Positions 7,302 through 16,279 of a stretch of DNA of 64,000 bases are shown piece after piece (positions within the stretch are counted from its first letter, which is position 1; each line of letters begins with the position of its first letter). The translations under genes were made by a program, and so were the position numbers. Origin of the DNA: Gp7-AA10 sp035636095 (GTDB lineage Bacteria > Acidobacteriota > Thermoanaerobaculia > Gp7-AA8); the NCBI GenBank assembly GCA_035636095.1, contig DASPZU010000047.1:27068-91067 (forward strand), written 5' to 3'. The notes beneath the pieces are model-generated. The model did not search any database. It was given only the letters and a program-made list of their open reading frames with translations, and was not told the DNA's origin.

Positions 7302-8689
7302 GCGACAACGTGGAAGTCGTCATCATGGCCGCGGGACTCGGCACCCGGATGAAGTCGCGGATCGCCAAAGTCCTGCATCGCGCGGCAGGCCGGCCGCTGA
7401 TCGACTACGTTGTCGATCTGGCGCACGAGTTCTCTAGCCGCCCGCCCATCGTGGTGATCGGCCATCAACGCCAAACCGTGCAGGAACACCTCGGCGATCG
7501 CGCGCGCTATGCGGTGCAGGAAAAACAACTCGGAACCGGCCACGCTGTGATGCAGGTCATGCCGCAGATCGACGGCAAAGGAAGAATGGTTCTCATTCTC
7601 TCGGGCGACGTGCCGCTGACGCGGCCGGAGACGCTGAAAACAATGTTCGAGGAGCATCGTCGCGCCGGAAATGCGCTCACGCTCCTGACCATGGAGCTCG
7701 ACGATCCTGCGCTGTACGGCCGCATCGTTCGAGACGCTGACGGCTCGGTCAAGAAGATCGTGGAAGCGAAAGACGCCGATGCGAAGCAACGGGAAATTCG
7801 CGAGGTCAATGCCGGCATCTACCTCTTCGACGGACAAAATCTCGCCGACAATCTTCGTCGCCTTTCGGCCAACAACGCACAAGGCGAGTACTACCTCACC
7901 GATTTGATCGCCATGCTTCGCGACGCCGGCAAGCGCGTCGGGGCTCTCCTCGTCGACGATCCCATCGAAGTCCTGGGCGTCAATTCCCGGGCCGAGCTCG
8001 CGACTGTCGAAGGCGAGATCCAGAAGCGCGTCGTCCGCAACCTGATGCGCGACGGCGTGACGTTTCGCAATCCCGAGACCGTTGTCATCGACTCGATGGT
8101 GACCATCGGAAATGACACCGTCATCTATCCCTTCGTGGCGCTGGAAGGAAATACACACATCGGCACCGAGTGCGTCATCGAGCCGGGCGTGCACCTCCAC
8201 AACGTGACGGTTGGCAATAACGTGCACATCAAAACGGGAACGGTGGCCGAGGATGCTGTGATCGAGGATGAGGCGATGGTCGGGCCGTACGCGCATTTGC
8301 GTCCCGGCACGAAGCTGGGCAAACACGTGAAGGTCGGAAACTTCGTCGAGACCAAGAAAGCGATCTTCGGCGAAGGCGCGAAGGCATCGCATCTGTCCTA
8401 CATCGGCGATGCCGACGTCGGCGCTGACGTGAACATCGGCGCGGGAACGATCACCTGCAACTACGACGGCATGAACAAACACAAGACCATCCTCGAGGAC
8501 GGGGTCTTCATCGGATCCGACACCCAGCTCGTGGCACCGGTCCGCGTCGGTCGGGGTGCCTACATCGGCGCCGGCTCGACGATCACGAAAGACGTCCCGC
8601 CCGACTCGCTGGCGCTCAGCCGTGTGCCGCAGAAAGTGGTTGAAGGATGGGCGAAGGAGCGGCGGAAGAAAAAGAAAGAGGGTTCCTAG
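7298..8689 (+). CDS. glmU: Bifunctional UDP-GlcNAc pyrophosphorylase/GlcN-1-P acetyltransferase
   Basis: The 463-residue product has the full two-domain build. The N-terminal nucleotidyltransferase has VVIMAAGLGTRMKS and the SGDVPLTRPET segment. The C-terminal left-handed beta helix consists of hexapeptide repeats (GTECVIEPGVHL, NVHIKTGTVAED) and includes the conserved ETKKAIFGEGAKASHLSYIG motif. It makes UDP-N-acetylglucosamine for peptidoglycan and surface polysaccharides. It overlaps yvcK by four bases. A GGTTGCT hairpin follows its stop and abuts the convergent aspartyl protease gene. Confidence 0.95.
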   Translation: MSDNVEVVIMAAGLGTRMKSRIAKVLHRAAGRPLIDYVVDLAHEFSSRPPIVVIGHQRQTVQEHLGDRARYAVQEKQLGTGHAVMQVMPQIDGKGRMVLILSGDVPLTRPETLKTMFEEHRRAGNALTLLTMELDDPALYGRIVRDADGSVKKIVEAKDADAKQREIREVNAGIYLFDGQNLADNLRRLSANNAQGEYYLTDLIAMLRDAGKRVGALLVDDPIEVLGVNSRAELATVEGEIQKRVVRNLMRDGVTFRNPETVVIDSMVTIGNDTVIYPFVALEGNTHIGTECVIEPGVHLHNVTVGNNVHIKTGTVAEDAVIEDEAMVGPYAHLRPGTKLGKHVKVGNFVETKKAIFGEGAKASHLSYIGDADVGADVNIGAGTITCNYDGMNKHKTILEDGVFIGSDTQLVAPVRVGRGAYIGAGSTITKDVPPDSLALSRVPQKVVEGWAKERRKKKKEGS

Positions 8690-8744
8690 GTTGCTGGGTT
8701 GCTGGGTTTCTCAGTAACCGAGCAACTCAGCAACCCAGCAACCC
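8689..8744 (+). repeat. Heptamer-type hairpin repeat (GGTTGCT units)
   Basis: The left arm has three GGTTGCT-like units, and the right arm three AGCAACC/AGCAACT units. It lies between the convergent stops of glmU and the protease gene and could act as a two-way transcription block, although no T-run follows. Confidence 0.75.
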
Positions 8745-10112
8745 TCACGGCGGCGGCAGCCGCTGATCCTCCGGAATGGTCTCCATCGTGATCACCGACA
8801 ACACGCCGATCGGCGCGAGGTCGACCCGCATCCTTCCGAAGTCGATGACCACATCGAAATTCTTCAGGTAGTTCTCGCCCACGATTCCATTCGTGCGCTC
8901 ATGCTCGCCGGCGTCGTACATCGGAATGGTATGAAACGTCCCGGCCCAGCGATCGATGCCGATCTCCACATTCTCGACTTTCTCTCCGTGCTTCTTCGCG
9001 CCTCCCAAACCCTGCAGGGTCGCGTTGTGCACCTTCGGCGCGAAGATCTGAATGGGCAGTGATGCCAGCAGCCGCTCATTGAGAAAGGTGACTTCTGACC
9101 CGGTGTCGAGAATGAAGGCAAACCAGCCGTGGCGATTGATGGTGCCGCGGACGGCGGGCCGAAACTGTTCGATGAACAGATTCTGATCGGCGGCCGGCCG
9201 CCGCGCCGATTGCGGGATGCGCGTGAACGTCACGCCGTTGCGCCGGAAATCGAGCTCGAGTCGAAATTCCTTCAGCAGGTGCGCGCCGAGGAGGAAGTCG
9301 ATCTTGAACTCTTTCTTGCCCACGATCAGGAACTTCATCTTGTCGTCCGGCATGATTGCCACCGGCACGTTCGCGATGGTCATGCGGCCGAGCTCCACCG
9401 TCTCGAGCATTCCGAAGTGGACCGGGATCGGCTCACCGAGGAGGCCGGCGAATGTTCCTTCGAACGTGCCCAGAGTCTTGAGTGGAAGATTGGCGGCCAG
9501 ACTCTGGGAGATGATCGAAAGAACCGCGCCGGAGTCGATGATGGCCGAGATGTTTTTCTTTCCGTTCAGCGTCACGTCCACGCGCGGCACGTCGGGACGA
9601 ACGACTTTCATGGGAAGGCGCTCGGTGTTGATGCCGCTGAATCGATAGACGTTGATATTTGCGAGCGATTCCAGATAGTCGAGATGCCACTGCCGGACGT
9701 TGACTCCCCGCTCCTGCGCCAGCTTCGCCCAGTCGAGGCTCGAATCGAAATTGTTGGACATGTACTCGACCTGCGACAGGTCCCATGCCACCTGCGCGTA
9801 CACGCTGCGAAACGGCTGGAGGTCGATTGCGGAACGGAGGTGGCGCCGCGCATCGTCATAACGCCCGGCCGCCAGCTCGGCGGCACCCAGCGCGGCCAGC
9901 TCGTTGGCGTTTTTCCGCGGATTGGCATCAATCGTCTGCGCGAGCGAGACGGCGTGGTTGTAATCGAGTTTCCGGACCATCGACTGCACATCGCTGCCGC
10001 GCGCGATGTTGGCCGGATCGTAGATGAGAGGAGAGATCACGACATCCGAATAAAGAGCGCAGCCCGTCACGACAACGAGAGCGATCAGGTTTCGGGGTAT
10101 GCGGGCTTTCAT
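8745..10112 (-). CDS. Lipoprotein with TPR-like region and two aspartyl-protease half sites
   Basis: The 455-residue product starts with a lipobox ending VVTGC (Cys 18), so it is probably a lipoprotein. Residues 50-160 are helical and TPR-like (ELAALGAAELAAGRYDDARRH). They are followed by two retropepsin-like halves with catalytic signatures DSGAVLS (Asp 193) and DTGSEVTF (Asp 336). Two halves in one chain resemble a pseudo-dimeric pepsin-type active site. Substrate is unknown. It lies last in a leftward run behind a small secreted protein and the large sigma-54 activator. A TACAAT box lies 13 bases upstream of the ATG. Confidence 0.8.
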   Translation of the reverse strand: MKARIPRNLIALVVVTGCALYSDVVISPLIYDPANIARGSDVQSMVRKLDYNHAVSLAQTIDANPRKNANELAALGAAELAAGRYDDARRHLRSAIDLQPFRSVYAQVAWDLSQVEYMSNNFDSSLDWAKLAQERGVNVRQWHLDYLESLANINVYRFSGINTERLPMKVVRPDVPRVDVTLNGKKNISAIIDSGAVLSIISQSLAANLPLKTLGTFEGTFAGLLGEPIPVHFGMLETVELGRMTIANVPVAIMPDDKMKFLIVGKKEFKIDFLLGAHLLKEFRLELDFRRNGVTFTRIPQSARRPAADQNLFIEQFRPAVRGTINRHGWFAFILDTGSEVTFLNERLLASLPIQIFAPKVHNATLQGLGGAKKHGEKVENVEIGIDRWAGTFHTIPMYDAGEHERTNGIVGENYLKNFDVVIDFGRMRVDLAPIGVLSVITMETIPEDQRLPPP

Positions 10113-10141
10113 CGGGACTTCCGGAATTGTACCGGTGGCGG

Positions 10142-10825
10142 TCAGGCAGGTGGGCGTTTCGATGGCGTTACAACAGTCAGCGGCTCCCGGCAGCCGTCTG
10201 CCTCACGGCGCAGCCGCTCTGCCGGATTTGGATAAGTAGTCCCGGTGCCGAAGCTCATGCCTGCGGCAACGACGCTGTAAAGCAGATGATCGAAGCGGTC
10301 CGCACCGAAGAGTGCTCTGGCTCGCTGCAAAGCTTCGTATCGTGCACGGCAGTTTGTGTCAACCTCGCCGCCCGAATGCTGTTCACGGTTCTTCAGCGGG
10401 AGGTAGGCCGCAGAAACCGACTCGAGGGCAGGCCAAAATGTCTCAGCATCGAAGCCTTCCCGGCGAAGCCGAGATCGATACGCCTCGCGCTCTCTCACCC
10501 GCCTCGAGGCGTCCGAGCTTAAGCCTCCAAGCAACGCGACAAAAAGCTCGTGGGGAAGAAATAGTTCCGGATTCCGCGAGCCATCGATGCGGTATTGGAG
10601 CTGTTTGCCGTCTGTATCGCCGGTGTCTCGCGAATTTGATTCTCTCATTGCGCGCAGTTGCCGAAACTTCGCAACGTACGCTTCATCGCGCTCACGAATC
10701 CTTGTTGGATCAAATCGGTCGGCGAGGCGTTCATCAAGCGTCCACTGCCAGGCAGGTTTCGACTGAGCGAGGGCCGGGTTCGCGATGCTGCATGCCGTTG
10801 CAAAAACAAAAAAGGCTTTTCTCAC
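10142..10825 (-). CDS. Secreted hypothetical protein
   Basis: The 227-residue product begins with a signal peptide ending in ALAQS (cleavage near residue 21). The mature part is charged and Arg-rich and has no membrane segment and no motif I recognise. Its ATG overlaps the stop of the upstream sigma-54 activator by four bases, so the two are translationally coupled. It may be a partner or target of that regulator, but the sequence does not say which. Confidence 0.65.
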   Translation of the reverse strand: MRKAFFVFATACSIANPALAQSKPAWQWTLDERLADRFDPTRIRERDEAYVAKFRQLRAMRESNSRDTGDTDGKQLQYRIDGSRNPELFLPHELFVALLGGLSSDASRRVREREAYRSRLRREGFDAETFWPALESVSAAYLPLKNREQHSGGEVDTNCRARYEALQRARALFGADRFDHLLYSVVAAGMSFGTGTTYPNPAERLRREADGCREPLTVVTPSKRPPA

Positions 10826-13800
10826 GTTCGCGGCCTTTTGCCGGCACTGACGAGAATGCCCAACTCCCGGATCTGGTAGGCGAGCGCCTGCCGCGAGATC
10901 TTGAGCATGGCCGCGGCCTGGTTCTGATTGCCGTTCGCCTGCGCCAGCGACTTCTCGATCAGGTCGCGCCGGAATCGCGCTACGGCATCCTGATAAGACC
11001 CGATTGGGGTGCGGTTGATTTTGATTCGGCGCAGTCGCTCGGGAAGATGTTCCAGCGCGATCTCGCGCGCCTCCCCGGCCAGGGCATGCGAACCGCGGAT
11101 GGTGTTCTGCAGCTCACGGACGTTTCCGGGCCAGTGATACGAGGCGAACGCCGCCTCGACCTCGGATGACAACCGCATCGGTCCACTCCGATGCTTCTGA
11201 CGTTCGATCCCCAGGAAATGTGTCGCCAGCAGCGGAATGTCGTTGGCGCGATCGCGCAGTGGAGGCATGACGATCTCGACGCCGCGAATGCGGTAATACA
11301 AATCCTCGCGAAAGCGTCCCTCTTCTACGGCTGCTTCCAGCTTCCGATTTGTCGCGGTGACCACGCGCGCATCCGCCGAGCGATTTTGTGTTTCTCCGAC
11401 GCGGCGGAATTCGCCCTCCTGCAGGAATCGTAGCAGCTTCGCCTGTGCCGCCAGCGGCATCTCGCCGATTTCGTCGAGAAACAGCGTTCCGCCGTCAGTT
11501 GCCTCGATGAGACCGGCGCGATCGCGATCGGCGCCCGTGAACGCGCCGCGGACGTGTCCGAAAAGCTCGCTCTCGATCAGATTCTCCGGAAGCGCGGCGC
11601 AGTTGATCGGAGTGAATAGCTTCTGACGGCGCAGTGATTGCCGATGCAGCGCACGCGCGACGAGCTCCTTGCCCGTTCCCGATTCCCCCAGGATGCAGAC
11701 TGCGACGTCGCGCCTGGAGACGCGTGCGACCAGATCGAAGACCTCGCGCATCGCGGGTGATTCGCCGACGATCCCTTCGACGTGGGTGACCGAATCGATC
11801 GGCTCCTCATCCATGAGCCGTCGCAGACGATGATGTTCGGCACGAACGCGGAAGAGCGACGCGATGGCGCCGCGAGACTCGCTCGCCCAACGCCCGAGAC
11901 CTTCCAGGTAGAGCAATTCGCGATCGCTGCACGCGATCCAATCACCGAATTCTTCGGCGACGATTGTGTCCAATTCCAACGATGCCATCGGCGGCAGCGA
12001 TCCGATCTCGTGCCATTGGCCGAGGCGATTGCGTGTCGCGTAACGCCAGGCGGTGGGCGCAAAGTCGTGAGGCGCGAAAGGAAACCGGAGCGTCGAGGCC
12101 ACGCGCAGGACACGCAACTCCGGTTCTGCCGTGTCCGCCGACATGGCAATCGTGATCTTGAGTTCCGCAGCCAGACCATCCGCAATCTCTTTGCGACGGC
12201 GGCCGAGGGCGGCGCGAAAGAGCATCAACTTGTGCGATCCGGTGATCGGATCAGGCGGCGCGCCGCCGCGTTCCTCCCAATCGACGAGCGCTGCCGCAAA
12301 CACACCTTGGACCGGATCGTGTGCGAGTCCACGCCGTGCGCGAAGGATTCGGTGCCGGTCAGTCAACTCGATGTTCGGGGTAGCGCCTGTCGAGCAAAGA
12401 GGCGTGTCGCGCCCTTCGATCCAGTCGATCTCATCGAGGATCAGCGCCGCGGCCTCGCGAATCTGTCCCGTGATGGTGGATGAGACAACTGTTCGGGCGG
12501 CACGTGCAGCAGAAGCAAGATGACCGCGCGAAAGGTCGATCATCGCGGCAACCAGCTCGAGCTCCACCAGCCGCTTCACGTCGTGCACGCCGGAGTAAAA
12601 ACTGCGCAATCGCTCCAGCAGATGGACCGAGTGCGTCCACTGTCCATCGTCGGCGGACAGACACGCCAGCAGGAAAAGGATCCCGCCGGCCGCCCGGTCG
12701 CCCTGAGTTTCTTCCACCAGAAGCAACGCATCGAGCGCCGTCAATCGCGCTGCCTCCCAGTCACCGCTGCAGAAGAGCGTGAACAGCAGATCGAGGGTTG
12801 CGTCGACGCGATCGGCAATCGTGCCGGCCAGCTTTACCGCCCTGGACGCGCTCGCAATCGCATCGTCGAGCCGACGAGCCGCGATCGCGCGATAGACGCC
12901 GATCCGCGCGGCGTAGTAGTCGCGAGACGGAAACTCGATCTGAAGCCAACTGTCATCGCCAGTCACGCCACTTTCGTTGGATAGCACGGCACGTTGATAT
13001 CCATGCCGAATGCGTTGATCGTCGGTAACTGGCTGACATGCGTCGAACGCCAACCGGGCTTCGTCGGGCCGATCGAGCAGCCGTAGAAGCTCTCCTCGCA
13101 GCAGTTCTGATTCGAAATCTCTCGCCTTCAGCCGGTCAAGTCGACGCAGTGCGGCAGCGTATTCGCCGGTGCGGCGCTCAATTTGAGCGAGCAACAGACT
13201 CGATGCCATCGGCCGCGCATCTCGATACCGCCCGGAAGCCACCAGCGCCTCGGCAAGAACACTGTCCAGCTTCGACGAACGCGCCTCGCGAGGAACCGCA
13301 CGAAGGGCGGTGATCGTCTCGGCCGCAGAGTGCCATTGAATCGTCTCGAGAATGGCAACCGCGTGCGGATAATCACCCCCTTCAGCAAAAAGAGCGGCCG
13401 CGCGGTATTTGTCGCCATGGGCTTCCGCGACTTCAGCGGCGACGCAGCTGAGGAACGCGCGCGATGCCGGTGGGATCGCCCGGATCGCCTCCTGCCGAAT
13501 TTCGTCCGATTCGAAAACGAATACGCCGTCATCAATGGAAGCGATTCCTTCGGTTACCAGCTCGTCGGTGCGCGCCGTCGACATCAACCGTTCCAGAAAA
13601 CGGTTCACGACCGTCACACGGACTCGCACGCCGAAGAGGGCAACCGCGGCAATGTAAGACCGAAATGGCTCGCGTAAGCGGTTGATGGCGCCGTCGCTCG
13701 CTGATGGCGGCAGGTCGCCTTCGTCGAGGTATCGATCGAAGGCCGATGATGCCACGAAGTCGGCGATCCACTTGTCCCGTGTATCTGCGGGCAATGCAGC

Positions 13801-14781
13801 CAGCCGCAATTCCAGCGGACGATATGCTTCGAGCCGCGGCGAGAGAACGAACCACCGAGTCTCCGGAAGCTCATGCCCTTCGGGCCCGATCCACAAACTG
13901 AAACCCGCCGCCTGGAGAAGGTCGACCACTCTGCGCGACGCGTCATCGAACGCCTCGAGATTTGTGAGGACGAATGCGCGATGCGCCGGAAAAGCGAGCA
14001 TGCGTTCCACGATCTCGGTTTCGTTCAGCGTCAGCGGCATCCCGAGTGCCGCGATGCCGGAGTAACGCGCAAGTGGCGAGGCGACATCTCCGAGGATCGT
14101 GACGGCGCGATCAATCGTCGCAAGGGCGCGAAAAGCTGAGAGGTCCGATGGAGCCTTCAGACGCCCCGCCGACGGCTGGAAGCCACGCATGAACTCAGTT
14201 CCCGGCGAAGCAAGCCGACCGGAAGCAGCTGCGCGAAGCCAGCGCAGGTCGGCGGCCGCATCCTCTCGCAGGCGCAAGTCAATCTCCTGGTACGCGGTCT
14301 CAGCTCTGGCCCACGTTTGTCGAAAGAGGTCGAGCGGCGGTGACAAAATCACGTCCGCGAACTGCTGAATCAGCGTCAACGCGGGCGGCGACTCGTACGC
14401 GCATCGTGCAGTGACGCGCACCAGCCTGCAGTCGGTCGATCGCTTTCGTATGACGGCCCACTGTGTCGCATCGAAGATGTCATCGCTCAGGCCCGCGAAC
14501 TTCAGAAATGCCTGATGCGCCGCGAACTGCCCGGTGAGCGATAGACGATCGCGAATCCCGAGGTCCTTGAGCGAGGTCAGGGGTGAGGCGTCGAGTGAGA
14601 TTTCGAGCGCAAACTCGTCGTACCACGGCAACGTCGAGTGCCGCAGCGTGACGACAGCCGAGCGGTCCCACCCGAACTTCGTAACGTCAACCTGGATCGC
14701 GCGGCGGGCTGATCCGCGCATCGTCATCTTGGGCTTCTGAAAAGCAGTGACGCGGAAGCGACAAACGATACCCTCTGTCAC
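10822..14781 (-). CDS. Giant sigma-54-dependent activator with long TPR-type sensor region
   Basis: The product has 1319 residues. The C-terminal third is a standard RpoN activator: Walker A GESGTGKE at 1032-1039, GAFTGA at 1079-1084, a GGTLFLDEIGEMP Walker B region, then RELQNTIRGS and a Fis-type helix-turn-helix near 1270-1310. The first 1000 residues are not a receiver or GAF domain. Residues about 180-330 look like a degenerate P-loop ATPase without Walker A, followed by a long alpha-helical solenoid of TPR-like repeats. The signal it senses is unknown. The start is GTG at 14781, 18 bases from the divergent phosphatase gene. Confidence 0.88.
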   Translation of the reverse strand: MTEGIVCRFRVTAFQKPKMTMRGSARRAIQVDVTKFGWDRSAVVTLRHSTLPWYDEFALEISLDASPLTSLKDLGIRDRLSLTGQFAAHQAFLKFAGLSDDIFDATQWAVIRKRSTDCRLVRVTARCAYESPPALTLIQQFADVILSPPLDLFRQTWARAETAYQEIDLRLREDAAADLRWLRAAASGRLASPGTEFMRGFQPSAGRLKAPSDLSAFRALATIDRAVTILGDVASPLARYSGIAALGMPLTLNETEIVERMLAFPAHRAFVLTNLEAFDDASRRVVDLLQAAGFSLWIGPEGHELPETRWFVLSPRLEAYRPLELRLAALPADTRDKWIADFVASSAFDRYLDEGDLPPSASDGAINRLREPFRSYIAAVALFGVRVRVTVVNRFLERLMSTARTDELVTEGIASIDDGVFVFESDEIRQEAIRAIPPASRAFLSCVAAEVAEAHGDKYRAAALFAEGGDYPHAVAILETIQWHSAAETITALRAVPREARSSKLDSVLAEALVASGRYRDARPMASSLLLAQIERRTGEYAAALRRLDRLKARDFESELLRGELLRLLDRPDEARLAFDACQPVTDDQRIRHGYQRAVLSNESGVTGDDSWLQIEFPSRDYYAARIGVYRAIAARRLDDAIASASRAVKLAGTIADRVDATLDLLFTLFCSGDWEAARLTALDALLLVEETQGDRAAGGILFLLACLSADDGQWTHSVHLLERLRSFYSGVHDVKRLVELELVAAMIDLSRGHLASAARAARTVVSSTITGQIREAAALILDEIDWIEGRDTPLCSTGATPNIELTDRHRILRARRGLAHDPVQGVFAAALVDWEERGGAPPDPITGSHKLMLFRAALGRRRKEIADGLAAELKITIAMSADTAEPELRVLRVASTLRFPFAPHDFAPTAWRYATRNRLGQWHEIGSLPPMASLELDTIVAEEFGDWIACSDRELLYLEGLGRWASESRGAIASLFRVRAEHHRLRRLMDEEPIDSVTHVEGIVGESPAMREVFDLVARVSRRDVAVCILGESGTGKELVARALHRQSLRRQKLFTPINCAALPENLIESELFGHVRGAFTGADRDRAGLIEATDGGTLFLDEIGEMPLAAQAKLLRFLQEGEFRRVGETQNRSADARVVTATNRKLEAAVEEGRFREDLYYRIRGVEIVMPPLRDRANDIPLLATHFLGIERQKHRSGPMRLSSEVEAAFASYHWPGNVRELQNTIRGSHALAGEAREIALEHLPERLRRIKINRTPIGSYQDAVARFRRDLIEKSLAQANGNQNQAAAMLKISRQALAYQIRELGILVSAGKRPRT

Positions 14782-14785
14782 CCGT

Positions 14786-14791
14786 TAGAAT
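14786..14791 (+). promoter_or_regulatory. -10 box TAGAAT of the 14800 gene
   Basis: TAGAAT lies eight bases before the GTG start at 14800 and has no ribosome-binding box downstream. It sits in an 18-base gap between two divergent GTG starts. Confidence 0.45.
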
Positions 14792-14799
14792 GCCGCGCC

Positions 14800-15600
14800 G
14801 TGCATGATGTCGAGGCCGCGATCGAGGCGGCGAAGCTGGGGGCGGACATCCTTCTGCGCCATTGGGAACAGCTCGGCAAGGCGGACGCAGACATCAAGGC
14901 GCGCAATGATTGGGTCTCGCGCGCCGACCGCGAGAGCGAAAACGCCATCGTGGCCTTCCTTCGCCAACGATTCCCCAACGATTCAGTCCTGGGCGAAGAA
15001 GGAGCGTCCGCACAGGGCTCCAGCGGCCGTACCTGGATCATCGATCCGCTCGACGGCACCTCGAACTATCTGCAGCATTTTCCGATCTGGTCGATCTCGA
15101 TCGGTCTGAAATCGGGCAACACGATGATCGCGGGCGTGATCTATGAGCCGCTGCGCGATCTCTTCTTCACCGCCCAGCGCGGCAGCGGTGCGTTTCGTGA
15201 CGGCGTTCGCATGCACGTCTCCGATCAGCGCACCATCGAAGGATCGTTTCTCGCCACCGGCTTTCCCTTTCGTGCACAACAATTTGTGACGATATATTGT
15301 GATATTTTTGAGGACGTCATCTCGCATGCCAAGGGCGTGCGGCGGGCGGGGTCGGCGGCGCTCGACCTCGCCTACACCGCGGCCGGCATCTTCGACGGCT
15401 TCTTCGAATTGCATCTTTCGCCATGGGATGTGGCGGCCGGTTCGCTGATGATCACGGAGGCCGGCGGCGTGGTCAGCGATTTCTCGGGAGGCGATCGCTG
15501 GTTCGAGCGCGGCAACATCGTCGGCGCTCCGCCGGCGATCCAGGCGGAGCTCATCGCGCTGATCGGCCGTCACGTCCGCGAAGAACAACTGACGCGATGA
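14800..15600 (+). CDS. Inositol monophosphatase family protein
   Basis: The 266-residue product has the Mg-dependent phosphatase signatures: GEEG at the first metal site, WIIDPLDGTSNYLQHFP (the DPLDGT motif) and the C-terminal SPWDVAAGSLMITEAGG motif. This is the SuhB/HisN/CysQ superfamily. The exact substrate (inositol phosphate, histidinol phosphate or PAP) cannot be read from the sequence. GTG is the only start in frame near the -10 box. An unusually AT-rich patch (15277-15310) encodes FVTIYCDIF. The stop is followed directly by a hairpin repeat. Confidence 0.9.
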   Translation: MHDVEAAIEAAKLGADILLRHWEQLGKADADIKARNDWVSRADRESENAIVAFLRQRFPNDSVLGEEGASAQGSSGRTWIIDPLDGTSNYLQHFPIWSISIGLKSGNTMIAGVIYEPLRDLFFTAQRGSGAFRDGVRMHVSDQRTIEGSFLATGFPFRAQQFVTIYCDIFEDVISHAKGVRRAGSAALDLAYTAAGIFDGFFELHLSPWDVAAGSLMITEAGGVVSDFSGGDRWFERGNIVGAPPAIQAELIALIGRHVREEQLTR

Positions 15601-15666
15601 TCCGTCATGCTGAGCGTAGCGAAGCATCTCGCCGGGAGAGATCCTTCGCTTCGCTCAGGATGACGG
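15601..15666 (+). repeat. CTGAGCG-type hairpin repeat
   Basis: TCCGTCATGCTGAGCGTAGC on the left pairs imperfectly with GCTTCGCTCAGGATGACGGA on the right around a GCCGGGAGA loop. This is a widespread bacterial repeat type. Degenerate relatives are visible near 25617, 35778 and 53947. The right arm supplies the ATG of the next gene. Confidence 0.75.
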
Positions 15667-16268
15667 ACTCTCAAAAGCTGCCTCGCGATTTCTATCTTCA
15701 CGACACCGTTACCGTCGCCCGCGCGCTCCTCGGATGCACCCTGTGGCGCAAGCGAGGGCGTGAGCTTCTCGCCGCACGCCTGGTCGAGGTCGAGGCTTAC
15801 CTCGGCGCGAATGATCTGGCCAGTCACGCACGACGTGGACTGCGCTCACCACGCAACGCGTCGATGTATCTCGAAGGTGGCCACGCGTACGTTTACTTCA
15901 CGTACGGCATGCACTGGTGCCTCAATGTCGTCACGCAGGAAGCCGACATCGCCGAGGCGGTTCTGCTGCGCGCCGCGGAACCGCTTCGCGGAATCGAATC
16001 GATGCGCAAGCGACGTCCGAAAGCAAAGCGCGATTTCGATTTGATGAACGGTCCGGGGAAACTCACCTTGGCGTTCGACATCGACGGACGTCTCGATGGC
16101 GAGCCCCTCGACGGCAATCGCCTTTGGCTCACCGTCAGCGAAGCGCCGATCGATGAGTCACAGATTGCGATCAGTCGCCGAGTCGGCGTCGATGGCGCCG
16201 GCGAAGCAGCGGTGTGGCCGTTGCGATTCTATTTACGCGGCAATCGATACGTCAGTGCGTATCGATAA
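15660..16268 (+). CDS. 3-methyladenine DNA glycosylase (MPG/AAG family)
   Basis: The 202-residue product is a base-excision repair enzyme of the mammalian-type AAG fold. It shows LARALLGCTLWRK, the catalytic ARLVEVEAYLG (Glu), AYVYFTYGMHWCLNVV and the MNGPGKLT segment. The start at 15660 gives MTDSQKLPRDFYLHD, the family's usual N-terminus. That ATG lies within the right arm of the preceding hairpin repeat, so the repeat has become part of the start region. The reading frame is also open farther upstream into the phosphatase gene, but no family-like sequence is encoded there. Confidence 0.92.
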   Translation: MTDSQKLPRDFYLHDTVTVARALLGCTLWRKRGRELLAARLVEVEAYLGANDLASHARRGLRSPRNASMYLEGGHAYVYFTYGMHWCLNVVTQEADIAEAVLLRAAEPLRGIESMRKRRPKAKRDFDLMNGPGKLTLAFDIDGRLDGEPLDGNRLWLTVSEAPIDESQIAISRRVGVDGAGEAAVWPLRFYLRGNRYVSAYR

Positions 16269-16271
16269 AAT
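16266..16271 (+). promoter_or_regulatory. -10 box TAAAAT of the 16280 gene
   Basis: TAAAAT overlaps the glycosylase stop codon and lies eight bases before the ATG at 16280, the leaderless layout seen elsewhere in the window. Confidence 0.4.
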
Positions 16272-16279
16272 CCTCGATC

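Noticed and set aside
965..8744. CRISPR array
   Set aside because: The repeats are inverted heptamers without regular unique spacers, and no cas gene is present anywhere in the window.
9129..10235. Long forward frame over the aspartyl protease gene
   Set aside because: Composition is typical of an antisense shadow; the reverse frame has a lipobox and two DTG/DSG motifs.
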